A stretch of DNA of 64,000 bases. Source: Streptomyces sp. DH41 (GTDB lineage Bacteria > Actinomycetota > Actinomycetes > Streptomycetales > Streptomycetaceae). The stretch is from positions 48,442 to 112,441 of the forward strand of contig NZ_JARVKY010000027.1 of the NCBI RefSeq assembly GCF_029813785.1. Reading direction: 5' to 3'. The notes under the pieces were generated by a model that worked only from the letters and a program-made list of their open reading frames with translations, searched no databases and was not told where the DNA came from. Shown here piece by piece: positions 41,971 through 51,252 of the stretch (position 1 is the first letter of the stretch; each line of letters starts with the position of its first letter). The translations under genes were made by a program, and so were the position numbers.

Positions 41971-42418
41971 GGCTCGCTGACCCACTCCTCGGTCGGGGCA
42001 CCTGACTGCGTACGGAGCCGTGCACCGCGGAACCGGAAGGGACGCGCGCCGCGGGGCCGGAACGGTCGCCGAGCCGACTTCAGGGGGCCGGTGGCAGACG
42101 TCGTTCGGGCTCCTTCGGCGTCGGCTGCTTCCTCCCCGCCCCGCCGGTGCAGGCGTCTCGTCGCCCCGCAAGCTAGGAGGCGGGCCCTTCACGGGACCGG
42201 CTCCGGCGCTATTCCGCCGCTGTCACGGACATGGCCGGCCGGCCGGATCGCGGAATCCCGCACGCGCAGGTGAAAGAGGGGAGTTGGCGGCGTGATCGCC
42301 CGGTGGATAGCGACCTGTTGATGAATGTGCGGCACCAGCGGGGTCCGGGCTGTTTCCGGACCCGTGGCCGGGCAACCGCGGGCCACCACCGGCCTTTCCG
42401 CATCAGGATGGAGAAGGA
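41971..42418. other. Gene-free stretch upstream of the ALF-repeat gene
   Basis: About 450 bp between divergent genes with no convincing ORF, RNA or strong repeat. It presumably contains both promoters. Confidence 0.6.
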
Positions 42419-42961
42419 ATGTCCGTGAAGAGACTGCTCACGAAGCGCCAGGGGGCCGGCGGAGGAGTGCGGCGGGTGATCGGTGTCACCGCCCTGGCGG
42501 CGGCCGTCGCCGGTTTCCTCGCCGTGGGGTCCGCCGTCGGCCAGGACGGCGGCGCCGTCGCCGCCCCGGTGGCGGACGAGGTCCCGGGCTACGCCGTGGA
42601 GACGTTCGACTACCCGCAGGCCGACCGGATCCTTCAGGAGCGGGGCATCCTGCTCAAGCGCGGCGACGGCCACATCGTCCTCGTCGACTGCGACTCCGGT
42701 GACAATCCGCTGCAGGTCTGGGCGACCGATCACAGCGCCCCGTTCTGCTTCCGCGTCACCGGTGACGAGGGCTACCTCGCCCTGGAGATGCCCGCCGTGT
42801 ACGGCGTACGGGGCAACGACTACCAGGCCCAGGTCGACATGGCCGTCGACGGCGAGGAACGCACCTTCGACATCACCGAGAACACCTGGACCCCCGTCGG
42901 CGAGACCGCCGACCCGGAGAGCGGCCCCCACACGCTCGTGGAGATCCGGACCTCCCGGTGA
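42419..42961 (+). CDS. Secreted protein of unknown function
   Basis: A 180-residue protein with a signal peptide (VRRVIGVTALAAAVAGFLAVGSAVG, cleavage near residue 40). The mature part is acidic and has two Cys (VDCDSGD and FCFRV), which could form a disulfide. No family is recognised. The start at 42419 has GGAGAAGGA directly upstream; a GTG six bases later is an alternative. A GTGA overlap with an in-frame upstream start of the next gene suggests co-transcription. Confidence 0.7.
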   Translation: MSVKRLLTKRQGAGGGVRRVIGVTALAAAVAGFLAVGSAVGQDGGAVAAPVADEVPGYAVETFDYPQADRILQERGILLKRGDGHIVLVDCDSGDNPLQVWATDHSAPFCFRVTGDEGYLALEMPAVYGVRGNDYQAQVDMAVDGEERTFDITENTWTPVGETADPESGPHTLVEIRTSR

Positions 42962-43035
42962 CCGCCGGCGCCGCCCTGTCCCCCTCCAGTCCTCCTGCCG
43001 GGCCTGCCCCGGCGGTTCCCGCCCAAGGAAACCGA

Positions 43036-44307
43036 ATGCGACGTATCAGACCCGCTCTCCTCGGCCTGCTGACCGCCGTCCTCACCGTCGGCACGCTCAC
43101 CGCCCCCGCGAACGCGGGCGGCTGGCGTCCCGTCACCGAGCTCCCCGACCTTCCTCCGCTTCCCGCCGGCGAGACCCCCTACGCGTTCACCGCCCGCCTC
43201 GACATCGGCGACGGCGCCCGTGCGTGTTCCGCCACCCTGGTCGAGAAGCAGTGGCTGCTGACCGCCGCCAGCTGCTTCGCCGACGACCCGGCCGTGAGCC
43301 TGCGGGTGCCGGCCGGCGCGCCCGACCTGGCCACCACCGCCACCATCGGCCGTGCCGACCTGACCGGGACGGGAGGGCAGGTCCGAGACGTCGTCGAACT
43401 CGTCCCCCACCCGGACCGTGATCTGGTCCTCGCCAAGCTCTCCTCGCAGGTCACCACGGTCACCCCCGTCTCCCTCGCCTCCGCGGAGCCCGTCGCGGGG
43501 GAGGAGCTCCGGGTCACCGGCTACGGCCGTACCGCCGACGAGTGGGCGCCCCTGAGCCTGCACGCCGGTGACTTCGACGTCGAGTCGGTCGCCGCCACCG
43601 AGGTCGGCATCACCGGCCAGGACGGCGGCTCGGTGTGCGCCGGTGACGCCGGCGGCCCGGTGCTGCGCGAGACCGGTCAGGGCGTCGAACTCGTCGCGAT
43701 CAACAGCCGGTCCGCGCAGGGCGGCTGCTTCGGCGTGGACGAGAGCGTCACCAGCACCGACGCCGTCAGCACTCGGCTGGACGACATCACGGGCTGGATC
43801 GGAGCCCGGGTGGCCCGCTGGTCGCTGAAGGCGCAGGCGAACGACACGTACGTGTCCGCCGCGGTGACCACCACCGGTGAGAACCAGGGCAGGCTGCGGG
43901 CACGCGCCGACACGGTGGCGGGCTGGGAGCAGTTCACCCTCCACACCCGTGACGACGGGGCGTCCGTGGCCCTGCGGTCGGAGGCCAGCCGTCTCTTCGT
44001 CGCCACCGAGCTCAACCGGACCGGTGACCTGGAGGGGATGCTGCGTGCCCGCAGCGAGTCCGTCACCGGAGGATGGGAGCTGTTCACGCTGGTGCCCCAG
44101 GGAGACCAGAAGTACGCCCTCCAGTCGCGGGCGAACGGTAAGTACGTCGCGACCGAGGCGAGCTACACCGGGGAGGACGCGGGGCAGTTGCGCGCCCGCT
44201 CGGCCGGTGTCACCGGTGGCTGGGAGCGCTTCACGCTGACGCACGCCGACAACTTCAAGGTCGTGGGTTCGGCCCCGGCGGCGCCGGCTCCGCTGCCGCT
44301 GGGCTGA
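43036..44307 (+). CDS. Secreted trypsin-fold pseudoprotease with beta-trefoil-like tail
   Basis: A 423-residue exported protein (signal peptide, residues 1-27). The S1 fold is recognisable: RACSATLVEKQWLLTAASCF, DRDLVLAKL and CAGDAGGPVL. The catalytic His of TAAHC is Ser79, and the catalytic Ser of GDSGGP is Ala205, while Asp129 remains. It should not hydrolyse peptide bonds. Residues about 260-410 contain three repeats with W-S-L-K-A-Q-A-N-D-T-Y-V-S-A, A-L-R-S-E-A-S-R-L-F-V-A and A-L-Q-S-R-A-N-G-K-Y-V-A, a fascin/ricin-like beta-trefoil that may bind sugars. The ATG at 43036 follows AAGGAA. Confidence 0.85.
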   Translation: MRRIRPALLGLLTAVLTVGTLTAPANAGGWRPVTELPDLPPLPAGETPYAFTARLDIGDGARACSATLVEKQWLLTAASCFADDPAVSLRVPAGAPDLATTATIGRADLTGTGGQVRDVVELVPHPDRDLVLAKLSSQVTTVTPVSLASAEPVAGEELRVTGYGRTADEWAPLSLHAGDFDVESVAATEVGITGQDGGSVCAGDAGGPVLRETGQGVELVAINSRSAQGGCFGVDESVTSTDAVSTRLDDITGWIGARVARWSLKAQANDTYVSAAVTTTGENQGRLRARADTVAGWEQFTLHTRDDGASVALRSEASRLFVATELNRTGDLEGMLRARSESVTGGWELFTLVPQGDQKYALQSRANGKYVATEASYTGEDAGQLRARSAGVTGGWERFTLTHADNFKVVGSAPAAPAPLPLG

Positions 44308-44501
44308 CCTCCGTACGGTGCACCCCGGACGCCGGCGGGCGTTCGGGGTGCCGCACGGTCCGGTCCACAGTGACGGGGACCGGGCAGGCGGCCGGCGCCC
44401 GGGATAGCGCGGTGATAAGGACGGGGGCGGTTCGGGGAATCCCGCTGTTCCTAGCGTGTGGAGCGCACCGCGACGGATCCAGCCCGCGCCCAGGAGACAT
44501 C

Positions 44502-44639
44502 ATGTCCCGGAACAGCACCGCACGTCACGCACGTACCGGGCTCCCCGCCCCGGTGGGTCACGCCGCAGGCGAGGCGGCCCCTCGGGCGGGGCGCCGCGTG
44601 CTTGTGAGGGGCCGGGGACTCAACGACCCCTGGGACTGA
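44502..44639 (+). CDS. Candidate 45-residue peptide
   Basis: An ORF with AGGAG five bases before the ATG and high GC3. The product is basic and Arg-rich in the middle and ends RGLNDPWD. It has no signal peptide and no recognised family. It is convergent with the SARP regulator gene and could be a small regulatory or modified peptide, or chance. Low confidence. Confidence 0.4.
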   Translation: MSRNSTARHARTGLPAPVGHAAGEAAPRAGRRVLVRGRGLNDPWD

Positions 44640-44706
44640 ACGCGGAGGACGCCGGACGGCCCCCGCGGTCCGGCCGGAGCAGGGCGCTGCCGCTCAGGTC
44701 CATGAC

Positions 44707-47559
44707 CTACTCCCGGGCCGCCAGGGCCTGCTCGTAGTGTTCCCGCGCCAACCCGGTCCGGCCGAGGGCGGTGAAGGCGTGGCCCAGGTCGTGCAGCAGG
44801 TGTCCCACCCCGATGACGTCGCCGGAGCCACGGCAGAACTCCAGTGCCTCGGTGAGGGCGATCAGCGCCCGCTCGGGTTCGCCCTGCTCCAGCAGGACCT
44901 GTCCCGACCGGCGCAGCGTCCGCGCCTGCCCGCCGGTGTAACGGAGGGACTCGTAGATGCGGAACGCCTCCTCCAGCTGCCGCTGGGCGGCGTCCTTGCG
45001 GCCCTGGTGCAGCAGGACATGGGTGCTCTGGGTGAGGACGCCGGCTCGTCCCACCGCGTCGCCGCTCGCTGTGAAGTCCTCCATGGCCTGGGCGTACAGC
45101 GCGCCGGCCGTGGCGTGGTCGCCCTCCCGCCGGGCCATGAGCGCCAGGTCCCGGCGGCACAGGCCCTTCCCTCTGGGCTCGTCCAGCGTCAGGAAGAGGC
45201 TGAGCGCCGACTCCAGGGCCTGCCGGGCGGGAGCGGCCTGGTTTTGGCGCATGTACAGCGATCCCAGGGATGCGCGCACGGCGGCGATGCCGCGCAGGTT
45301 CTCCGCCCGGCTCACGGCTTCCAGCGCCCGCAGATGGGTCCGCTCCCACAGGTCGTAGTGGCCGCGCACCTCGAACAGGGTGACCAGGGTGGTGGCCAGG
45401 TCCCAGCTCAGGTCGTGCAGTCCCTCGTCCGCCGCGTGGCCCACCATCCGGCACAGGGCGGTCTGTTCCCCGTCCAGCCAGGCCAGTGGATCGGTCAGCA
45501 GCCGCTCCACGTACGGCTGGGGCGGGCACCAGCGGGGGGCATCGCCGTGCAGCACCGTGAAGTCGCCGCCGTACACCCGGCGGTGCGCCTCCTGGGCCAG
45601 GTACATCCAGCCGCCGGCCATCCGGGCCAGTGCCGCGCCGCGCAGTTCCGCGCTTTCCTGGGCGGCGAGCCGCTCCCGGGCGTAGACGTGGATGACCTCG
45701 TGGAACCGGTAGCGGAAGTCACCGGAGCTCTCCACCCCGACGACGTCCAGCATCTGGGCGCCGACCAGGGGGTCGAGGAGGTCCGGGAGGAACGGGCGGT
45801 GGTCGTCGGCGAGCGCACCGGCCAGCCAGCCGGGGAGTGTGGGGGTCCGGGCCATGCTGAGCAGGCGCAGCAGCCGCCGTTCCTTCTCCCCGAGTCCGTC
45901 GTAGGTCAGCGACAGGCTGGCCCGCACGGTCAGTTCGCCGTGGGTCAGCTCGTCGAGCCGGTGCCGTTCGTCGGCCAGCCGGCAGACCATCGAGGCCAGT
46001 GTCCAGTGGGGGCGGGCGGCCAGCCGGGCCGCGACTATGCGCAGGGCCAGGGGGAGCCGTCCCACCGTGCGGATCAGTGCCTCGGCCGCGGGCCGTTCCC
46101 GTTCCACCCGCTGCCGGCCCACGATACGGGCGAGCAGTTCCAGGGCCCGGTCCTCGTCGAGGACGTCGAGTTCCACCCGGTGCACGCCGGGGAGCGCGGT
46201 CAGCCTGGACCGACTGGTGACGATGACTCCGCAGTCGCCGCTGCCGGGCAGCAGCGGCAGGACCTGTCCCTCGCCCGCCGCGTCGTCCAGTACCACCAGG
46301 ATGCGGCGGGAGGCGAGCCGCGTGCGGTACATCTCGGCCCGCTCGTGCGGCGACTTGGGGATCATCTGGCCGGGTATGCCGAGCGCTCTCAGGAACCGGC
46401 CGAGCACCTCCGCGGGGGTCGCGGGGGAGCCGGTGGTGCCGCGCAGGTCGCAGTAGAGCTGGCCGTCGGGGAAGTCCGCCGCGGCCAGTCGGTGGGCCAC
46501 CCGCACGGCCAGGGACGACTTGCCGGTGCCCGGCTTCCCGGTGATCACGACGGGCCCGCCGCCTTCCGGGTCCCCGCCTCCGGTCAGGATCTTCTCCAGC
46601 GCGGCCGGCAGGCCGGGTTCGGCGACGAAGTCGGGTATGTCCGCGGGCAGCTGGCGTGGGACGACGAGGACAGGTCCGGACGGGGGTGTGGCGGTGGCCG
46701 GCGCCTGCTCGTCGGCCGTCGGCCGCGGCGCGGGTGCCTCGGTGCTCCTCGTGGGGGAGCCGATCGCGGCGTCGGGGGAGAGGCGGTCGGCCAGGATCGC
46801 CGCCTCCAGCTCCCGGAGCTCCGGTCCGGGCTCCAGCCCCAGTTCCCGGACCAGTAGGTCCCGGCCCAGGCGGTAGGTTCTCAGGGCCTCCGCCCGCCTT
46901 CCGGACCGGTACAGGGCGGTCATCAGCTGCCCGCGCAGTTTCTCCCGCAGCGGATGCTCGCCGACGAGCATCTCCAGCTCGCCCGCCAGTTGTTCGTGCC
47001 GGTCCAGTTCCAGCTCCAGCTGGATGCGGAGCTCCGTGGCGGTCAGCCGCTCCTCGTCCAGGTGGCGGGTTCTGTTGGCCAGGCGGTGGTTGCCGAGGCC
47101 GCTCAGGCAGTCGCCCTGCCAGAGGGCCGCGGCGGTACGCAGTAAGCCCACGGCCTCCTCCCGCCGGGCCTGCCGGCCGAGTTGTCTGGCGCGGCCCACG
47201 AGGTCGGTGAACAGCGCGGCGTCCACGTTGCCGGGCTCGGTGGTGAGGACGTAGCCGGGGGGCCGGGTGGCGATGGCCGCGGGGCGGGCGGCCCGGTCGA
47301 GGAGCTTCCGGAGACGGGAAATGCATATTTGCACTTGTGTACGAGCTGTCTTCGGTGGATCATCCCCCCAGATGAGATCCACCAAGTGCTCCGTGCCGAC
47401 CACCTGGTTGGCGCGCAGGAGCAACCCGGCGAGGATGATCTCCTGTCGTCCCGGCGGAACGTGCAGCGGACCATCGGGTCCGTGCACCTGCAGTGGCCCG
47501 AGAAGTGTGAAGGCGGGGTGTTCTCTTCCTGGTTCCGCCTTTGCTGATTCCTCGGCCAT
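44707..47559 (-). CDS. AfsR-like SARP regulator with NB-ARC and TPR domains
   Basis: A 950-residue transcription factor. Residues about 15-105 are an OmpR-type winged helix, about 110-260 a BTAD domain, then a Pro/Ala linker and an NB-ARC ATPase with Walker A GKPGTGKS at 341-348 and LVVLDDA as Walker B. The C-terminal third has TPR-like repeats. AfsR-type proteins activate antibiotic clusters after sensing signals through the ATPase/TPR region. Leu139 is encoded by TTA (47143-47145 on the plus strand reads TAA), so translation should depend on the bldA tRNA. The ATG is read from 47559; an upstream in-frame start adds 25 residues. Confidence 0.92.
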   Translation of the reverse strand: MAEESAKAEPGREHPAFTLLGPLQVHGPDGPLHVPPGRQEIILAGLLLRANQVVGTEHLVDLIWGDDPPKTARTQVQICISRLRKLLDRAARPAAIATRPPGYVLTTEPGNVDAALFTDLVGRARQLGRQARREEAVGLLRTAAALWQGDCLSGLGNHRLANRTRHLDEERLTATELRIQLELELDRHEQLAGELEMLVGEHPLREKLRGQLMTALYRSGRRAEALRTYRLGRDLLVRELGLEPGPELRELEAAILADRLSPDAAIGSPTRSTEAPAPRPTADEQAPATATPPSGPVLVVPRQLPADIPDFVAEPGLPAALEKILTGGGDPEGGGPVVITGKPGTGKSSLAVRVAHRLAAADFPDGQLYCDLRGTTGSPATPAEVLGRFLRALGIPGQMIPKSPHERAEMYRTRLASRRILVVLDDAAGEGQVLPLLPGSGDCGVIVTSRSRLTALPGVHRVELDVLDEDRALELLARIVGRQRVERERPAAEALIRTVGRLPLALRIVAARLAARPHWTLASMVCRLADERHRLDELTHGELTVRASLSLTYDGLGEKERRLLRLLSMARTPTLPGWLAGALADDHRPFLPDLLDPLVGAQMLDVVGVESSGDFRYRFHEVIHVYARERLAAQESAELRGAALARMAGGWMYLAQEAHRRVYGGDFTVLHGDAPRWCPPQPYVERLLTDPLAWLDGEQTALCRMVGHAADEGLHDLSWDLATTLVTLFEVRGHYDLWERTHLRALEAVSRAENLRGIAAVRASLGSLYMRQNQAAPARQALESALSLFLTLDEPRGKGLCRRDLALMARREGDHATAGALYAQAMEDFTASGDAVGRAGVLTQSTHVLLHQGRKDAAQRQLEEAFRIYESLRYTGGQARTLRRSGQVLLEQGEPERALIALTEALEFCRGSGDVIGVGHLLHDLGHAFTALGRTGLAREHYEQALAARE

Positions 47560-48162
47560 GATCTCCCCCCGATATCGTCCATGCCATGCCGCACACGTGC
47601 CGCCCGTTCGGCTCTTCCAGCCCTTTCCTCGCACGTCAGCACGGATTCGGTCGTTTGAACGATAACCCGGTTATGGCTGGTGTTCGAGGGGTGATCCGGC
47701 TTGTGGTCACCGAATTCCGGTGCGGAACTTGATGGTCGGTCGAAGTTTTCCGGGTGTTAACTCGCCGCGGCCTGTTTTATCCGCCGTCGCGGTGAATCCG
47801 GGGGTACGTGCGTGGCGCTCCCGGGGCGGGAAGCTGTCGGCCGGAGGGCTGCCCGCCCGGGGTGGTCGAATCTGGTTGCACATGCTATCGCCGTCCTGCG
47901 GTGCGGGCCGCGGCGCGGAGCCAGGGTTGCGGGAGTGACCGAGGCGAGTGCCGCGAGGAACGCGTGGGCGGCCACGACCGCGCCGATCGTCGCCCACGGC
48001 AGTGCGGGCCTGATCCGGCCGGCTCGGCGGCTGTGTCGGATCACGGGGCTTCGCAGGGGCAGCGGTTTCGTCACAGCTCCCTCATGACACCGCACTTCTC
48101 CCTCACACAGCGGCATGATTGACCGTCGAAATCGACTTGCCCGCCGCTCGGAAAGTGAGTCC
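47560..48162. other. Gene-free stretch between divergent genes
   Basis: About 600 bp with locally lower GC near 47640-47790. A short palindrome, ATAACC-C-GGTTAT (47662-47674), lies about 100 bp upstream of the SARP start. No convincing gene is seen. Confidence 0.5.
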
Positions 48163-49395
48163 GTGAGTACCGTTCCGCCTCCCGACCGTTCCGACGACGA
48201 CCCGGCCTCCTCCCTGTCCGACGAGCAGCTGGAGTCGTTCCTGCGGGAAGCCGCCGAGGGCGGGGGCACCTCCACGCCCAAGGAGCCGTCCGCGCGGGCG
48301 CGGATGGTGGCCCGGCGGTTGCGGGAGCAGGACGAGGCGGCGCGGCGCGCGGAGGCGGGTGGCGGCCGTGGTGGCCGAGGGCCGGGCCGGAACCGGAAGG
48401 CGCGGGGGGTGCAGGGGGCGCCGCACAGCACCCCGCCGGGTTGGCGTACGGGCCCGGCGTGGCAGGAGGGAAACGGGGGCGGCTCCCGTCGGCGTCGTTC
48501 GGGCGCGATCGTCGGCGTGGTGGTGCTGGCGGCGCTCGCGGTCGTCGCCGTACGGCCCTCTCTGGTCCTGGACCGGCTGCCCGGCGGGGACGGCGGCCCC
48601 GAGAAGCCGTTGGCGGCCGAGACCGCGCTGCCGACCGGCGCTCCCGGCGACCCCGCCCGGTTCGGGCAGGCCACGCGCGAGCACCCCTTCCGCGGCTCGC
48701 CGGCCGAGCGGTGGGCCGAGGGTGCCGATGCCATCGAGGTGCCGGAGGCGAAGGCACTGTCCGGCGTGAGCGCGGACGACGTGGCGTTCGCGCTGCGCCG
48801 TACCAAGGAACTGCTGGTCGCCGCCAACCTCGACCCCGGCGTACTGCGCGGGGAGCGGCCGGACAAGGCGCTGGCCGTCCTCGACCCGAAGCAACCGGAG
48901 CTGCTGCCGGAGCTGCGCCGGTCGCTGAGCGCACCGGACGAGGAGCACGACCCGCTCCTGCTCTTCACCCGCTTCGACCCGGACGAGACCCGTCTGGCCG
49001 GCGACGTGGTCAAGGTCCGCGGCCACATGACCCTGGCCGCCGGGGAGCCGGGCGTGGTGAAGGTGAACGCGGACTACACCTTCGTCTACCCGCTGGTGCG
49101 AAAGGACGGGGACGACGGGGAGGTGGCGCGCACGATCGTGCGCCGCGCGCTCACTCTGACGCTGAACGACCCGGCCAGGTGGGACGTGACCGAGGGCAAG
49201 CTCCTGCTGGAGAAGTACTTCACCGAGCATGACAACACCAGTTGCGGCGTCCACGACGGCTACCTGCACCCCGGCTTCGCCGGTGACGGCCCCGGCGGTG
49301 AGCCGGCCACCGGCCCCGCGACGGACCCGTACGACCGCAGCCGGCCCCTCACGGAGTCCGACTCGCAAGGTTGCGGGCGGGTCAGCCGCACATGA
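48163..49395 (+). CDS. SCO2583-like single-pass membrane protein
   Basis: A 410-residue protein. The cytoplasmic N-terminus has DDDPASSLSDEQLESFLREAAE and PKEPSARARMVARRLREQDE, a pattern recalled from SCO2583-type proteins linked to the spore-wall complex. A single membrane helix (about residues 118-140, IVGVVVLAALAVVAV) precedes a long extracellular domain. The C-terminal domain, with two Cys, has no recognised activity. The GTG at 48163 follows GGAAAG; an ATG at 48115 has no Shine-Dalgarno. Confidence 0.72.
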   Translation: MSTVPPPDRSDDDPASSLSDEQLESFLREAAEGGGTSTPKEPSARARMVARRLREQDEAARRAEAGGGRGGRGPGRNRKARGVQGAPHSTPPGWRTGPAWQEGNGGGSRRRRSGAIVGVVVLAALAVVAVRPSLVLDRLPGGDGGPEKPLAAETALPTGAPGDPARFGQATREHPFRGSPAERWAEGADAIEVPEAKALSGVSADDVAFALRRTKELLVAANLDPGVLRGERPDKALAVLDPKQPELLPELRRSLSAPDEEHDPLLLFTRFDPDETRLAGDVVKVRGHMTLAAGEPGVVKVNADYTFVYPLVRKDGDDGEVARTIVRRALTLTLNDPARWDVTEGKLLLEKYFTEHDNTSCGVHDGYLHPGFAGDGPGGEPATGPATDPYDRSRPLTESDSQGCGRVSRT

Positions 49396-49450
49396 CCGAC
49401 GGGGGCGGCCCCGGGCGCTCTCCCTCAGCGCACCCGGACCCGCCCCCGCC

Positions 49451-49586
49451 GTCCCCCGTGAGTCAGCCTCTGCGGGCCGTCCCCCGTGAGCCACCCCCCG
49501 TGGGCTGTCCCCCGCGAGTCACCCCCCGCGAGTCACCCCCGCGAGTCACCCCCGTGGGCCGTCCCTCGTCGGTCGTCCCCCGTGCG
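49451..49586. repeat. Irregular tandem repeats, CCCCCGYGAGTCAC type
   Basis: About ten degenerate units of 13-15 bp filled with C-runs, between the convergent membrane-protein and protease genes. Three consecutive units at 49512-49550 are nearly identical. Confidence 0.85.
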
Positions 49587-49598
49587 GTGGTCAGCTGC

Positions 49599-50972
49599 TC
49601 ACACGCGCTGCCACAGCGCCGGTACGTTCGGCGGCTGCCAGCCCTGCTGCGCCTGGTGGCCCTGGAGGCAGCGGTAGGTCGCGCCGCCGTACGTCACCGT
49701 GTCGCCCGGCTGGTAGACGGTGCCGGCCGCCCAGGTGCCGCCGGGCTCTTCCGGCTCACCCGGGTCCTCGCCGCCGTCGCCGGTCGTCTTCAGGGTGAGG
49801 CCGTAGTTCTGCAGCAGCGGGTTGATCGGCTGGAAGAACGTCGTACCACCGCTGCGGCAGTCGCCCGAGCCGCCCGAGGTGACGCCCTGCGCCTGGCTGC
49901 CGGAGATGTACGAGCCGCCCGAGTCGCCGGGCTCGGCGCACACCGTGGTGCGGGTGACGCCGCTGATGGTGCCCTCGGGGTAGGTCACGCTGGTGTTGTG
50001 CTGCTGGACGGTGCCGCAGTGCCAGCCGGTGGTGGAACCGGAACGGCACACGGACGCGCCGACCGGGGCCTGGGTGGACCCGGTGACCTGGACGTTCTGG
50101 CCGCCGGCGCCGCTGACGTACGGGGTCGCCGTCCAGCTGGAGTTGGTGGCCACCCAGGCCATGTCACGGCCGGGGAAGATCGAGCCCTGGAAGGTGCCCT
50201 GGGCCACCCGGTTGGCGCCGCTCGTGCTCGCCCCGGTCCGCCCGCAGTGACCGGCGGTGGCGAAGCCCTGCTGGGTGCCCTTGGTGACCGGGAAACCGAT
50301 CGAGCAGCGTCCGCTGTTGTTGATGTAGTACGCCTCGCCGCCCCGCAGGTCGTAGAGCGGACGGGGCCTTTCGGCGGTCTTCTCGACCCGGGCGAGTCCG
50401 GCGTCGACACCGGCCGCGTCGAGGAGGGCGTGGGCCGCGGACGGCCGTACGGCCTGCACGGTGACCGTGTTCGTCCGTACGTCGACGTACCGGACCGGCG
50501 CGTCGGTGGTGTCCCGGCCGGTGGCGGCCCGGTCCAGCCGGGACTTGGCCGCGTCCAGGTCGGCGAGCGAGTGCCGTACGACGGTGGCCGCGGCGCCCGC
50601 CGCCTCGATCGCCGCGACGTCGTCCGCGTCGGTCGTCGCCACGGTCAGCGTGCCGGACTCGGCGCCCCGCAGCCACGCGCCCGCGTAGTCACCGCCGAGC
50701 GCGGCGCGGAGCCGGGCCGCCGTGGCGCCCGCCTCGGCCTCGTTGACGAGGCGGCGCTCGGCCTGCTGCCGGTCGAGGCCGAGGTCGCGCTGCATGGCGC
50801 TGAGGAGGGCGACGGGCGCGGCGTCGGTGCGGAGGGTCTCGGCCGCGGTGGGTGCGGAGCCGGCGGGAGCCGTCCCGGCGCTCGCGGAGCCGCTGAGCCC
50901 GGCCACGAGCAGGGCGGCCGTCGCCGCGACGGCGGCACCCATGGCTCTGCTGTGTCGGTATCGGTGGGGCAT
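49599..50972 (-). CDS. Streptogrisin C-like S1 protease with chitin-binding domain
   Basis: A 457-residue secreted chymotrypsin-fold protease. Signal peptide (residues 1-32), alpha-lytic-type pro-domain (about 40-205), and mature protease starting near LYDLRGGEAYYINN. The triad is His242 (ATAGHC), Asp270 (GRDMAWV) and Ser351 (GDSGGS). A linker (400-412) leads to a C-terminal CBM5/12-like module (TWAAGTVYQPGDTVTYGGATYRC region) with aromatic residues, as in SGPC. The ATG is read from 50972. Confidence 0.95.
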   Translation of the reverse strand: MPHRYRHSRAMGAAVAATAALLVAGLSGSASAGTAPAGSAPTAAETLRTDAAPVALLSAMQRDLGLDRQQAERRLVNEAEAGATAARLRAALGGDYAGAWLRGAESGTLTVATTDADDVAAIEAAGAAATVVRHSLADLDAAKSRLDRAATGRDTTDAPVRYVDVRTNTVTVQAVRPSAAHALLDAAGVDAGLARVEKTAERPRPLYDLRGGEAYYINNSGRCSIGFPVTKGTQQGFATAGHCGRTGASTSGANRVAQGTFQGSIFPGRDMAWVATNSSWTATPYVSGAGGQNVQVTGSTQAPVGASVCRSGSTTGWHCGTVQQHNTSVTYPEGTISGVTRTTVCAEPGDSGGSYISGSQAQGVTSGGSGDCRSGGTTFFQPINPLLQNYGLTLKTTGDGGEDPGEPEEPGGTWAAGTVYQPGDTVTYGGATYRCLQGHQAQQGWQPPNVPALWQRV

Positions 50973-51100
50973 GGGGGATCTCCTCGGTCTCGGTGGGCCC
51001 GGCGGGGACCGGTGGGTCCCGGTGGGGAGGTGCCGAAACCGTAGGGAGGGACAACCGGCGGCCATAAGACGTCGGCTGACCCTCTCCCCGGCGTTATGGA

Positions 51101-51142
51101 AGGCCAGGCCCAGGCCCAGGACCAGGCCCAGGACCAGGCCCA
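51101..51142. repeat. Short tandem repeat, CCAGGCCCAGGA type
   Basis: Tandem units of six to twelve bases (CCAGGC/CCAGGA), about 42 bp, upstream of the protease start. No gene lies between 50973 and 51252. Confidence 0.8.
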
Positions 51143-51252
51143 CGGTCGGCGTCGCGGACCCGGCGGGCCCTGTCGCGAAGCCTGGCGTGCGCCCTGCCGC
51201 GAAGCCCGGTGGTGCGCCCCTCGCCGCTGCGTCCTCCGTGCCCCCTGTTCTG

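Noticed and set aside
44255..44518. An 87-codon minus-strand frame after the SARP gene as an AfsS-like partner
   Set aside because: It starts inside the plus-strand candidate peptide, overlaps the pseudoprotease 3' end, and has no Shine-Dalgarno or AfsS-like repeats.
47812..48087. A 91-codon plus-strand frame in the gap after the SARP gene
   Set aside because: No Shine-Dalgarno, no recognisable feature, and composition typical of chance frames.
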